DNA of 32,422 nt from GCA-2733415 sp049609325. Its GTDB lineage: Bacteria; Bacteroidota; Bacteroidia; Flavobacteriales; Flavobacteriaceae. This document shows, piece after piece, positions 24,112-31,887 of the stretch. The notes under the pieces are model-generated. The model did not search any database and had not been told where the DNA came from. It saw only the letters and a program-made list of their open reading frames with translations. The position numbers and the translations under genes were made by a program. Position 1 is the first letter of the stretch. Every line of letters starts with the position of its first letter. The DNA lies in contig JBMYYK010000025.1 in NCBI GenBank assembly GCA_049609325.1, positions 1 through 32,422 of the forward strand, given 5' to 3'.

Positions 24112-26886
24112 TTAGAAGATGTCATATTTTAATGAAATACCAGCGTTAAGTCCTTTTTTAAATCCTTTCATGTTTACTTTTCCGGTATCATTATCTTGAT
24201 AGCGCTTTACTTCTGGGTCTAAAATATTTTTTACAGATATTCCAGCACTTAATCGTTTAGTTAATTTAGATTTTAAAATAAAATCTAAGGTTACAAAGCC
24301 TTCATCAATAAGATCTCCTTTTGTGTTAGCTCCTAATGCGTATATTCTTTCAGAGAAGTAATTAACAGCAACAGTTGCTAAAATATTTCCGTTTTTGCTA
24401 AACTCTTTAAGGTAGCTTAAGTCTGCATTTAAAATGATATCTGATGCTCCAGACAACTTTCCGCTGTCGTTAGTGAATAATACATTTAAGTCAGTTTCGT
24501 CTCTAACCTTATCCTCGTCTAAATCTTGATTAGAACTCATAAATGCACCATTGAATCCTGCCGTTAATTTGTTAGAAAGATTGTCGTCTTCCGAGGTTTT
24601 AGTCGTATTAAAAATGTTTTTTCGCACTTCTACTTCTACACCAAATATTGTAGCTTGATCTCCTGAGTTTACCCATGATATATCATTAGTTGCAGAAGCA
24701 ACTACAGCTTCGTTAATTGGATTTTGAATTAATTTTCCGAATCCGGTAATAGAAATAACTTCACCAGATTTTGGAAATAACTCCCATCTTAAATCTGCAT
24801 TGTAGTTAGTTGAGGCATATAAGTCTGGGTTACCAAATTTAGAACCGTCAACATCTTCATATAAAAAAGGTGCACGTTCTTTAAACTGTGGTAGAGTATA
24901 CGATTTACTACTTGCAAACTTTAAATTTTGTTTGTCATTTAGCTCATATTTTATTGCTACGTTTGGCATTATTTCAAAACTATCAAAAGAGTTTTCTCCT
25001 GAGTTAATAGAAGTGTCCCACTCTATATCTTGTGTAATTTGTTCAACTCTAACACCAGCAATGGCAGTAAGTTTTGGGTTAATTTGATATTGAATATTAC
25101 CAAACCCACCATTAATAATTTGGGTACCATCATATGTTTGTGGTGTTAAAACATTTGGCATACCTAAGCCTCCTCTAAAAGTTTTTATTGAAAAATATCC
25201 AGAGTTTAGGTTCTGTTGATTGAAGTAAGCGTCAAGGTTATTTAGGTCTACTTCTGGTTGAATGGCATTTCGGTTAATTGCAAAATTAAACTGTGTAGCT
25301 TCTAGACCAACTGTTTTAAATCGGCCACTATATCCAACAGTTAATTTTCCTTTATAGTCGTCGTCATCATTTTTAGAAAATAAATAATCTGTAGAAATGT
25401 TTGCAGAAAATTCATCTTCAGTTAAAGTTTCATAATAACGGTGGCTGTTAGAATCCGATATATCAGAAACTGTTTTAGGTGAAGTTAAAGGGTTGTTGTT
25501 ATCCGTAGGCACCAACATCACTTGTCTTCTATCTGGTGTGCTGTTATATACAGTGTTATAACCTAGGGCCCAGTTTAGAGTAAGTTTTTTGTTAAAGTTG
25601 TGCTCTCCTAATAATTGATTTACCAATAATTGTGTGCGATTAAAATTTGAACGTCTGATAAATCCTCCTCCATTTTCTGCGTTATCAAAAATATTGATGA
25701 TTCCGGAGTAGTCTTTAGAATCTTGACTTGTAGAGTTGATGAATAAAGAGTTAAACTTTAAACTGTTATTGCTATTAGCTTTAAAAGCCAAGTTGGCCAT
25801 TGCAGTTGTATTGGTTTCATATGCATATGATTCAAAATCATAATCAGTATAGGCTACACCACTAGAGTTAACATTACCTTTAGTGAACCCTTCTTGGTAT
25901 TTGTATCCGTTAGAAAATGAGGCTGTAGCAAAAATGCTCAGCCTTTTTTCATCGGCTAAATCAAATTTTGTTCCTCCAGAAATAGAGAAACCTTGGTTGA
26001 ATGGAGATTTGGTGTCTCTATCTAAGCTAGTTGTAAAATTATAACTAGCTAATGGGTTGTTAGGATAATTTTGTGAGTAAAAACCAGAGTAATTTGGTCC
26101 GTCTTGCAAATAAAAGTTATTTGTGCCAACGGCATTTGAATTGTACCCAGTGCCGTATTCAACAGTTAAGTTGCCTTTTCCTCTGTGGTTTTTTGATACA
26201 ATATTTACATTGGCTCCTCCAAAGTCTCCGTATATAGTATTGTTGTATATTTTATTGATGTCAATAAATTCAACAATATCTGTTGAGAAAATGTCTAATG
26301 AGATATTTTTTCTTGCTGAGTTGTTTGACGGTAAAGGTAAACCATTAAGAGTAGTGGAGTTATAGCGGTCACCTAAGCCTCTTACAAAAACATTATTAGA
26401 ACCTTCTTGCTTAGAAATACCCGACGCTTTTGTTACTGCTGTTGCTACATCTGAAACCCCTTTTTTAGATAATTCCTGTGCGCCAATTTGCTGTTTAATA
26501 GCTACAGCTTTCTTTTGCTCTAAAAGTAAAGCACTTTCTTTTTCTTTATTAGTTTCTGCAACAATGACTATTTGATCTAGAGTATTTGCTGTTAAAGTGA
26601 TATCCAACTGAATGTTATTACCAGCAACCAAAGTTATTTGTTCTTGAGCAGTGGTGTATCCTACAAAGCTATATTCTAAAGTATAAGTTCCTGGGGCAAT
26701 ACTTAAGGTGTAATTACCATCAAAATCAGTTTGCGCTCCAATAGTCGTGTCTTTAATAATTACTGTAGCGCCTAATAAAGGTTCATTACTCATTTCGCCA
26801 TCTAAAACTTTTCCCGATATTTGAACTTTATCTTGAGCAAAAGTTAAGCTTGAAATTAGAGTGATTAATACTAAAAGTTTTTTCAT
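24112..26886 (-). CDS. TonB-dependent outer-membrane receptor with carboxypeptidase-D-like N-domain
   Basis: The 924-aa protein imports a ligand across the outer membrane using TonB energy. From the chosen start (ATG 26884-26886, MKKLLVLITLISSLTFAQ) there is a clean signal peptide, then a carboxypeptidase-regulatory-like domain (about 20-105, with GKVLDGEMSNEPLLGATV and FDGNYTLSI), a plug (about 125-230, with VFVRGLGDRYNSTTLNGLPLPS) and a barrel ending in phenylalanine. An upstream ATG at 26922 would add 12 residues but overlaps the likely -7 box. No SusD gene follows; instead a beta-rich lipoprotein does. Its phased array (26912-26979) suggests phosphate control. Ligand unknown. Confidence 0.93.
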   Translation of the reverse strand: MKKLLVLITLISSLTFAQDKVQISGKVLDGEMSNEPLLGATVIIKDTTIGAQTDFDGNYTLSIAPGTYTLEYSFVGYTTAQEQITLVAGNNIQLDITLTANTLDQIVIVAETNKEKESALLLEQKKAVAIKQQIGAQELSKKGVSDVATAVTKASGISKQEGSNNVFVRGLGDRYNSTTLNGLPLPSNNSARKNISLDIFSTDIVEFIDINKIYNNTIYGDFGGANVNIVSKNHRGKGNLTVEYGTGYNSNAVGTNNFYLQDGPNYSGFYSQNYPNNPLASYNFTTSLDRDTKSPFNQGFSISGGTKFDLADEKRLSIFATASFSNGYKYQEGFTKGNVNSSGVAYTDYDFESYAYETNTTAMANLAFKANSNNSLKFNSLFINSTSQDSKDYSGIINIFDNAENGGGFIRRSNFNRTQLLVNQLLGEHNFNKKLTLNWALGYNTVYNSTPDRRQVMLVPTDNNNPLTSPKTVSDISDSNSHRYYETLTEDEFSANISTDYLFSKNDDDDYKGKLTVGYSGRFKTVGLEATQFNFAINRNAIQPEVDLNNLDAYFNQQNLNSGYFSIKTFRGGLGMPNVLTPQTYDGTQIINGGFGNIQYQINPKLTAIAGVRVEQITQDIEWDTSINSGENSFDSFEIMPNVAIKYELNDKQNLKFASSKSYTLPQFKERAPFLYEDVDGSKFGNPDLYASTNYNADLRWELFPKSGEVISITGFGKLIQNPINEAVVASATNDISWVNSGDQATIFGVEVEVRKNIFNTTKTSEDDNLSNKLTAGFNGAFMSSNQDLDEDKVRDETDLNVLFTNDSGKLSGASDIILNADLSYLKEFSKNGNILATVAVNYFSERIYALGANTKGDLIDEGFVTLDFILKSKLTKRLSAGISVKNILDPEVKRYQDNDTGKVNMKGFKKGLNAGISLKYDIF

Positions 26887-26911
26887 TTTTTGTGTTGAGT
26901 TTATTTTTTTG

Positions 26912-26979
26912 CAAAGGAACATCTAAGGCACAACAGAATAGTTATTGGTTTGTGACCTTTGTGTTATTGTATTGTAAAA
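26912..26979 (-). promoter_or_regulatory. Pho-type promoter array of the TonB receptor gene
   Basis: On the plus strand: CAAAGGAA (26912-26919), 9 nt, a degenerate unit (26929), then AGTTATT (26940), TGTGACC (26951), TGTTATT (26962), TGTAAAA (26973), all at 11-bp steps. The -7 box is the most divergent of the five arrays. A further pair TATTAAG (26993)/TGTTAAA (27004) is 11 bp apart but out of phase. Confidence 0.65.
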
Positions 26980-27028
26980 GAACAGCTCTTAATATTAAGG
27001 CAGTGTTAAATAAAAGAAGTAGTAAATT

Positions 27029-28375
27029 ATGATGAATTGGGATCAGTTATTGTCTTTAAAGCGTTTTGGAGATGTGAATAAAAGGCTGCGTAAAGAACAA
27101 GATGAAAATAGATTAGGTTTTGAAGTCGACTATGATCGTATTATTTTTTCATCACCCTTTAGAAGCTTGCAGGATAAAACCCAAGTTATCCCGTTGTCTG
27201 ATACCGATTTTGTACACACCAGACTAACGCATAGTTTAGAAGTGTCTGTAGTTGCAAGAACTTTAGGTAGAGTAGTAGGGGTAGAGTTGTTAAAAAAATA
27301 TCCTCATCTAGAACATGATTTAGGCTATAAGCCAAATGATTTTGGAGCTATTGTGGCAGCAGCAGCTTTGGCTCATGATATTGGTAATCCACCTTTTGGA
27401 CATTCTGGTGAAAAAGCTATAGGAGAATTTTATACTAACGGAGAAGGACAGAAGTATAAAACAATGTTGACCGATAAAGAGTATCAAGATTTAATAAGTT
27501 TTGAAGGTAACGCCAATGGGTTTAAAATTTTAACAGAAACTAAAGATGGTGTTGACGGAGGTTTACGGTTGTCTTATGCAACACTTGGGGCATTTATGAA
27601 ATACCCTAAAGAGTCATTGCCAGTAAAACCCACCTCACATATAGCCGATAAGAAATACGGTTTTTTTCAAGATGATAAAGTGTTTTTTGAAGAAGTGGCA
27701 AATGAGCTTGGGTTAAAACAAACTCGACAAGGTGATGATATCAGTTTTTCAAGGCACCCGTTAACATTTCTTGTAGAAGCAGCAGATGATATCTGTTATA
27801 CCATTATTGATTTTGAAGATGGGATTAATTTAGGATTGATTGATGAAGATTTCGCATTAGAATATTTAATTAATCTTGTAAAAGATGCTATAAATATAGA
27901 TAAGTACAAATCATTAAATACAACTGGGGCCAGAATAGCTTACTTACGATCATTATCTGTAAGTGCGTTAATTAATGAAGCCGTACGGGTTTTTGTAGCT
28001 AATGAAGAATCAATATTAAAAGGAGACTATTCACATGGTTTAATTGATAAATGTAAATACGAGCCACAAATTAATGATATTATAAAAATAAGCATTGATA
28101 ACATTTATCAGAGTGATGAGGTTATAGAAAAAGAAATTGTTGGCTATCAAGTAATATCTAAACTACTTGAGGTGTATACAACTGCTGTAAATAATAAGGC
28201 AGAAGGAAAATTATCAAGTTATGATGAGTTAATTTTAAAAACCTTACCTAAATCGATTACTGCTGTAAACGAATCACTGTATAAACGTTTACTGCATGTG
28301 TCTGGTTATGTGGCGTCATTATCTGATAGTAAAGCCTTATTGCTCTATAGAAAATTGATGGGGATTATTCATTGA
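27029..28375 (+). CDS. dgt: Deoxyguanosinetriphosphate triphosphohydrolase (dGTPase)
   Basis: The 448-aa HD-domain enzyme hydrolyses dGTP to deoxyguanosine and triphosphate. Metal ligands are visible: His68 in RLTHSLEVS, His116-Asp117 in ALAHDIGN, and a later Asp in ADDICYTIIDFEDG. The N-terminal KRFGDVNKRLRKEQDENR and RSPFRSLQDKTQV-like segment (FSSPFRSLQDKTQV) are typical of dGTPases. ATG codons at 27029 and 27032 are both possible. It is divergent from the TonB receptor and 36 nt upstream of the T9SS cargo gene; the neighbours do not suggest a special role. Confidence 0.93.
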   Translation: MMNWDQLLSLKRFGDVNKRLRKEQDENRLGFEVDYDRIIFSSPFRSLQDKTQVIPLSDTDFVHTRLTHSLEVSVVARTLGRVVGVELLKKYPHLEHDLGYKPNDFGAIVAAAALAHDIGNPPFGHSGEKAIGEFYTNGEGQKYKTMLTDKEYQDLISFEGNANGFKILTETKDGVDGGLRLSYATLGAFMKYPKESLPVKPTSHIADKKYGFFQDDKVFFEEVANELGLKQTRQGDDISFSRHPLTFLVEAADDICYTIIDFEDGINLGLIDEDFALEYLINLVKDAINIDKYKSLNTTGARIAYLRSLSVSALINEAVRVFVANEESILKGDYSHGLIDKCKYEPQINDIIKISIDNIYQSDEVIEKEIVGYQVISKLLEVYTTAVNNKAEGKLSSYDELILKTLPKSITAVNESLYKRLLHVSGYVASLSDSKALLLYRKLMGIIH

Positions 28376-28411
28376 TTTTTGTATATTGTGAGCCCAAATC
28401 TTAAAAAAACT

Positions 28412-31192
28412 ATGAAAAAACCATTACTATTATGCGCCATAGGTGCAACAGTTGTTGGGGCTTTATCATTTTCGATTTACAATCAATCTGATAATAACCA
28501 AAATGAAGACATTGCAAATTTGCGTGCTACACACAGTGAATTTTTAAACAACAGTCCGTTTAAAGAAACTCTACAACTTTCAAAAAAAGAAAGAAAAGCT
28601 ATAGGTTTACCAGGAAACAAGTATAACGAACGTCAATGGGAGTTAACAATGAATCCTGAGTTAGGATATCCTGAGCCATATAAAGTAGAAGCTTTACAAA
28701 AATCCTTAAGAGAACAACGTGCTGCAGGTCGTGCACCAGGTGATGGTGCTAACGGTGACTGGGTAGAAAGAGGTCCTAATAATGTTGGAGGTCGTACAAG
28801 AGCATTGTTGTTTGATCCTAATGATGGAACCAACAGACGTGTGTTTGCTGGAGCAGTAAGTGGCGGTTTATGGGTGAATAATGATATTACTTCTGATAAT
28901 GCATGGACTCAAGTTACAGGTGTGCCTGGAAACTTAAATGTATCAAGTATAACAGTTGATCCAAACAATTCTAACATTTGGTACATCGGTACAGGTGAAT
29001 CATATACTGCAGGAGATGTTGTTGGAAATGGTGTATATAAAACTACAGATGGTGGTGCTAACTGGGTACAAGTAATGTCTGTAAACGAGTTTGTTACTGA
29101 TCAAAGTAATCCAGCATATGAAATTATTGGTGGTTTACATTATGTCAATGATGTTTTAGCATGGGATAATAACGGATCTACTGAAATTTATGTGGCTGTA
29201 GGAACTCACGTTTATGGTGCTGCAGGTGGTGTAACAAACTATTTAGGGGCCTTTGATCCTGGGTTATACCAATCTACTGATGGAGGAGCAAACTGGACTA
29301 AAGATGCTGTAGTAGGTGATAAATCGGCAAATGATTTAGAAGTTGATGCTAATGGAAATTTATGGATGGCTACGGCAAATACTGTAGGTTTAGGAACTCA
29401 AGGAGGTCATATATATAGAAGAGCACAAGGTGCGGCTACAAATTTTAGTTTAATAAGAACATTAGCTTCTAATGTGTTAAGAACAGAAATTGAGCCTTCT
29501 GCTACAAATGCTAACAAATTTTATGTATTGACACAAACTACCACTGGTAACCCGGTAATTTCTGTAACTACTAATGCGTTTGCTACTGCACCAACTGCTG
29601 TAGCATTACCAAATGACCCAGATGGAAGTGTTCCTGCAACAGATTTTACAAGAGGACAGTCATTCTACGATTTAGTTTTAGAAGCTGATCCTACAAATGA
29701 CGCTATTGTTTATGTAGGTGGTATAAACGTGCATAGATCAACAAACAGTGGTGCGTCATGGAATACAATTTCTCACTGGTCTGCAGGATGGTCTACTGCA
29801 GGTTCTCCTGTGCATGCAGATCAACACGCTTTAGTATTTAGACCAGGTAACTCTAATCAAGCAGTATTAGGTCATGATGGAGGAGTGTCTTATGCTTCTA
29901 ACCTAAGTGCAACAGGAAATAATTTAACGGTTATTTCTGATAGAATAACAAACTATAACGCCACTCAATTTTATAGTGTAGGGGTAGCACCAACGGCATT
30001 TGCTTCTGGCGATTATTTTTTAGCTGGTGCGCAAGATAACGGTACACAATATATACAAGACGGTAATGCATCTGGTCCAGATAGTAGTGCTCAAATAAAA
30101 GGGGGTGACGGTGCGTTTAGTGCATTTGATCAAGTGTTAACTGGTTCGGGTTATTTAATAGGAAATTATGTATATAACGAATCTATTCAGCTATATGATT
30201 TTGATGCTGGAGCTTGGAGAGATTTAGATAATGATTCTAATGCTAATAACGGAGGGTTTATTTGCCAGCAAGCATTAGATTCAAATTTAGATTTATTATA
30301 TACAGATTATTCTAGTGGTGCGAGCTATAGAATTAGAAGGTATTCAAATATTGTTTCAGGAGCTATTGGTCGTGACAATCTTACTAATGCATTGTTAACT
30401 AACTCTCCTACAGCGATGAGAGTATCACCATATACAACAACGTCTACGAAATTACTTGTTGGTACTGCAGATGGAAAAGTGTTAAGAATTGATAATGCTA
30501 ATTCATTTTCTCCTTCATGGAATGACATTACACCTCCTGCTATCATAGGAAGTGTTTCTGATGTAGAGTTTGGGCAATCTGAAAATGAAATTTTTGTTAC
30601 GGTACACAATTATGCTGTAACAAGTATTTGGTATACAAGTAATGGTGGATCTACTTGGGCAAACAAAGAAGGAAATTTACCAGACATGCCAGTAAAATGT
30701 ATTTTACAAAACCCATTAGATACTGATGAAGTAATTGTTGGTACTGAGTTGGGAGTGTGGTACACAAGTGATTTTACTGTAGCAAATCCAGTTTGGAACC
30801 AGTCTTATAACGGTATGAGTGATGTGAAAGTTACTGACTTACAATTAAGAGATGATAATAAGGTTTTTGCTGCAACATTTGGTAGAGGAGTGTTTTCAGG
30901 AGACTTTACTAATAACTCAGTATTAGATACTCCAGATAATGATCTTGTAGCAAATGCGGTAAAAGTATATCCTACTGTAACTTCAGGTGGAGTGTTTATT
31001 AAATCATCAGTTAACTTAAATAATACAGATGTTAATGTATATGATATAAACGGAAAGTTAGTTTATAATACAGTATTGACTATTAATACAGAAGCTTCTC
31101 AAAAAATTAATTTAGGGTTAAATGCGGGAATGTATTTTGTAAAGTTATCAAACAAAACGCTAAACAAAACCACAAAGGTAATTGTAAAGTAG
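28412..31192 (+). CDS. Secreted Asp-box beta-propeller protein with T9SS type A sorting domain
   Basis: The 926-aa protein has a signal peptide (MKKPLLLCAIGATVVGALS), a propeptide-like segment to about 110, then WVERGPNNVGGRTRALLFDP and repeated Asp-boxes: TTDGGANW (211-218), STDGGANW, STNSGASW, TSNGGSTW. These mark sortilin/BNR-type propeller blades, which bind glycans or peptides. The last about 80 residues (VKVYPTVTSGG..., DVNVYDINGKLVY, GMYFVKLS, ending KVIVK) are a type A T9SS C-terminal domain. A longer frame from a TTG at 28379 is rejected because ATG 28412 starts the signal peptide. No catalytic set was recognised, so enzyme names would be a guess. Confidence 0.9.
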   Translation: MKKPLLLCAIGATVVGALSFSIYNQSDNNQNEDIANLRATHSEFLNNSPFKETLQLSKKERKAIGLPGNKYNERQWELTMNPELGYPEPYKVEALQKSLREQRAAGRAPGDGANGDWVERGPNNVGGRTRALLFDPNDGTNRRVFAGAVSGGLWVNNDITSDNAWTQVTGVPGNLNVSSITVDPNNSNIWYIGTGESYTAGDVVGNGVYKTTDGGANWVQVMSVNEFVTDQSNPAYEIIGGLHYVNDVLAWDNNGSTEIYVAVGTHVYGAAGGVTNYLGAFDPGLYQSTDGGANWTKDAVVGDKSANDLEVDANGNLWMATANTVGLGTQGGHIYRRAQGAATNFSLIRTLASNVLRTEIEPSATNANKFYVLTQTTTGNPVISVTTNAFATAPTAVALPNDPDGSVPATDFTRGQSFYDLVLEADPTNDAIVYVGGINVHRSTNSGASWNTISHWSAGWSTAGSPVHADQHALVFRPGNSNQAVLGHDGGVSYASNLSATGNNLTVISDRITNYNATQFYSVGVAPTAFASGDYFLAGAQDNGTQYIQDGNASGPDSSAQIKGGDGAFSAFDQVLTGSGYLIGNYVYNESIQLYDFDAGAWRDLDNDSNANNGGFICQQALDSNLDLLYTDYSSGASYRIRRYSNIVSGAIGRDNLTNALLTNSPTAMRVSPYTTTSTKLLVGTADGKVLRIDNANSFSPSWNDITPPAIIGSVSDVEFGQSENEIFVTVHNYAVTSIWYTSNGGSTWANKEGNLPDMPVKCILQNPLDTDEVIVGTELGVWYTSDFTVANPVWNQSYNGMSDVKVTDLQLRDDNKVFAATFGRGVFSGDFTNNSVLDTPDNDLVANAVKVYPTVTSGGVFIKSSVNLNNTDVNVYDINGKLVYNTVLTINTEASQKINLGLNAGMYFVKLSNKTLNKTTKVIVK

Positions 31193-31212
31193 TTGTTAGA
31201 TAATAACTCATT

Positions 31213-31248
31213 AAAAAGAGCAATCATATGTCATGATTGCTCTTTTTT
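31213..31248 (+). terminator. Terminator of the T9SS cargo gene
   Basis: A 15-bp perfect stem (31213-31227 with 31233-31247), core GAGCAATCAT/ATGATTGCTC, has a 5-nt loop and six T residues at 31243-31248. It lies 20 nt past the stop codon. Confidence 0.92.
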
Positions 31249-31270
31249 ATTTTACAGAAGTTTGTAACAT

Positions 31271-31301
31271 AAAAAAGCTCAACATATGTTGAGCTTTTTT
31301 T
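31271..31301 (-). terminator. Terminator of the cold-shock gene
   Basis: A 15-bp perfect palindrome (31271-31300) with GCTCAACAT/ATGTTGAGC core and A/T tracts on both sides lies 25 nt after the cspA-like stop. It stands next to the plus-strand terminator at 31213-31248, closing both convergent units. Confidence 0.9.
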
Positions 31302-31325
31302 GTGTCTTGAAAAAGAATGGAATAC

Positions 31326-31520
31326 TTATCCGATTACTTCTACGTTAGTAGCAATCTTCCCTTTTCTCCCGTCTTCTTCAGCATATGTTACTTTATCTCC
31401 TTCGTTTAGAGAGTCTCCTTCAATTGCTGTAACGTGAACAAAGATGTCTTGTCCTGTTTCTTCGTTTGTAATGAATCCAAATCCTTTTGAATCATTAAAA
31501 AATTTTACTGTACCTGTCAT
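31326..31520 (-). CDS. cspA: Cold-shock domain protein (CspA family)
   Basis: The 64-aa protein is a single OB-fold that binds single-stranded RNA and DNA and acts as an RNA chaperone. RNP1 KGFGFI and RNP2 IFVHV are intact, as is the start MTGTVKFFNDSKGFGFI. Length is normal for the family. A consensus promoter (31551-31580) gives a leader of only about 25 nt, unlike the long leader of E. coli cspA, so it may be constitutive rather than cold-switched. The paralogue identity cannot be assigned from one copy. Confidence 0.96.
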   Translation of the reverse strand: MTGTVKFFNDSKGFGFITNEETGQDIFVHVTAIEGDSLNEGDKVTYAEEDGRKGKIATNVEVIG

Positions 31521-31550
31521 TTTAATTGTATAATAATATAATAATTAGTG

Positions 31551-31580
31551 CAAATGTAGTCTTTATTTTGAACTGTACAA
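31551..31580 (-). promoter_or_regulatory. Consensus promoter of the cold-shock gene
   Basis: In gene direction TTG (31578-31580), a 19-nt spacer and TACATTTG (31551-31558) match the Bacteroidota consensus exactly. It lies between the 81-aa gene and cspA and implies separate transcription. Confidence 0.85.
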
Positions 31581-31594
31581 CTTGAGGAAGGGTT

Positions 31595-31840
31595 TTAATC
31601 TAAAAAAGATTCAGCTTCATCCTTAATTTTTTTTAAGGTTTTGTCAGTAATCATATATTTTTTGAGGTCATTGTTTTTTGATCTGTGGTATAAAAACAAA
31701 GGCATCCAGATAAAGAAAAATCCTGCAACTGCAGCTCCAATAAACTTATGAGACAATAATTCGTTGTCTGATTTGATAAAGTAGCCATAGCTTATAGAAG
31801 CAACTATTGCTATGAATACGAAGTATAATACGTATTTCAT
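31595..31840 (-). CDS. Small two-helix membrane protein, unknown function
   Basis: The 81-aa protein has two hydrophobic helices (about residues 3-21 and 33-50, the second WMPLFLYH) and a charged, lysine-rich C-terminal tail (KKYMITDKTLKKIKDEAESF). The ATG is at 31838-31840. It lies 47 nt after aspS across a hairpin, and no separate promoter was seen, so it is likely in the aspS transcript. No family was recognised with confidence. Confidence 0.75.
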   Translation of the reverse strand: MKYVLYFVFIAIVASISYGYFIKSDNELLSHKFIGAAVAGFFFIWMPLFLYHRSKNNDLKKYMITDKTLKKIKDEAESFLD

Positions 31841-31855
31841 TTTATATGTAATGAT

Positions 31856-31881
31856 AACGCCCCATTTACAAATGAGGCGTT
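31856..31881 (-). other. Hairpin between aspS and the 81-aa gene
   Basis: Eleven positions pair (31856-31866 with 31871-31881) with one C-A mismatch and a 4-nt loop; core AACGCC/GGCGTT. There is no U-tract in transcript direction, so it is more likely an mRNA stability or processing element than a full terminator. Confidence 0.5.
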
Positions 31882-31887
31882 GTTAAT

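Noticed and set aside
22763..26886. A SusC/SusD polysaccharide-utilisation locus
   Set aside because: The lipoprotein has no SusD features (it is not helical, has no TPR pattern), and no glycan enzymes are nearby.
26887..26922. Longer N-terminus of the TonB receptor from the ATG at 26922
   Set aside because: It puts charged and polar residues before a perfect signal peptide and overlaps the probable -7 box.
28379..28411. TTG start for the T9SS cargo protein
   Set aside because: The ATG at 28412 starts a normal signal peptide; the extra 11 residues do not fit.
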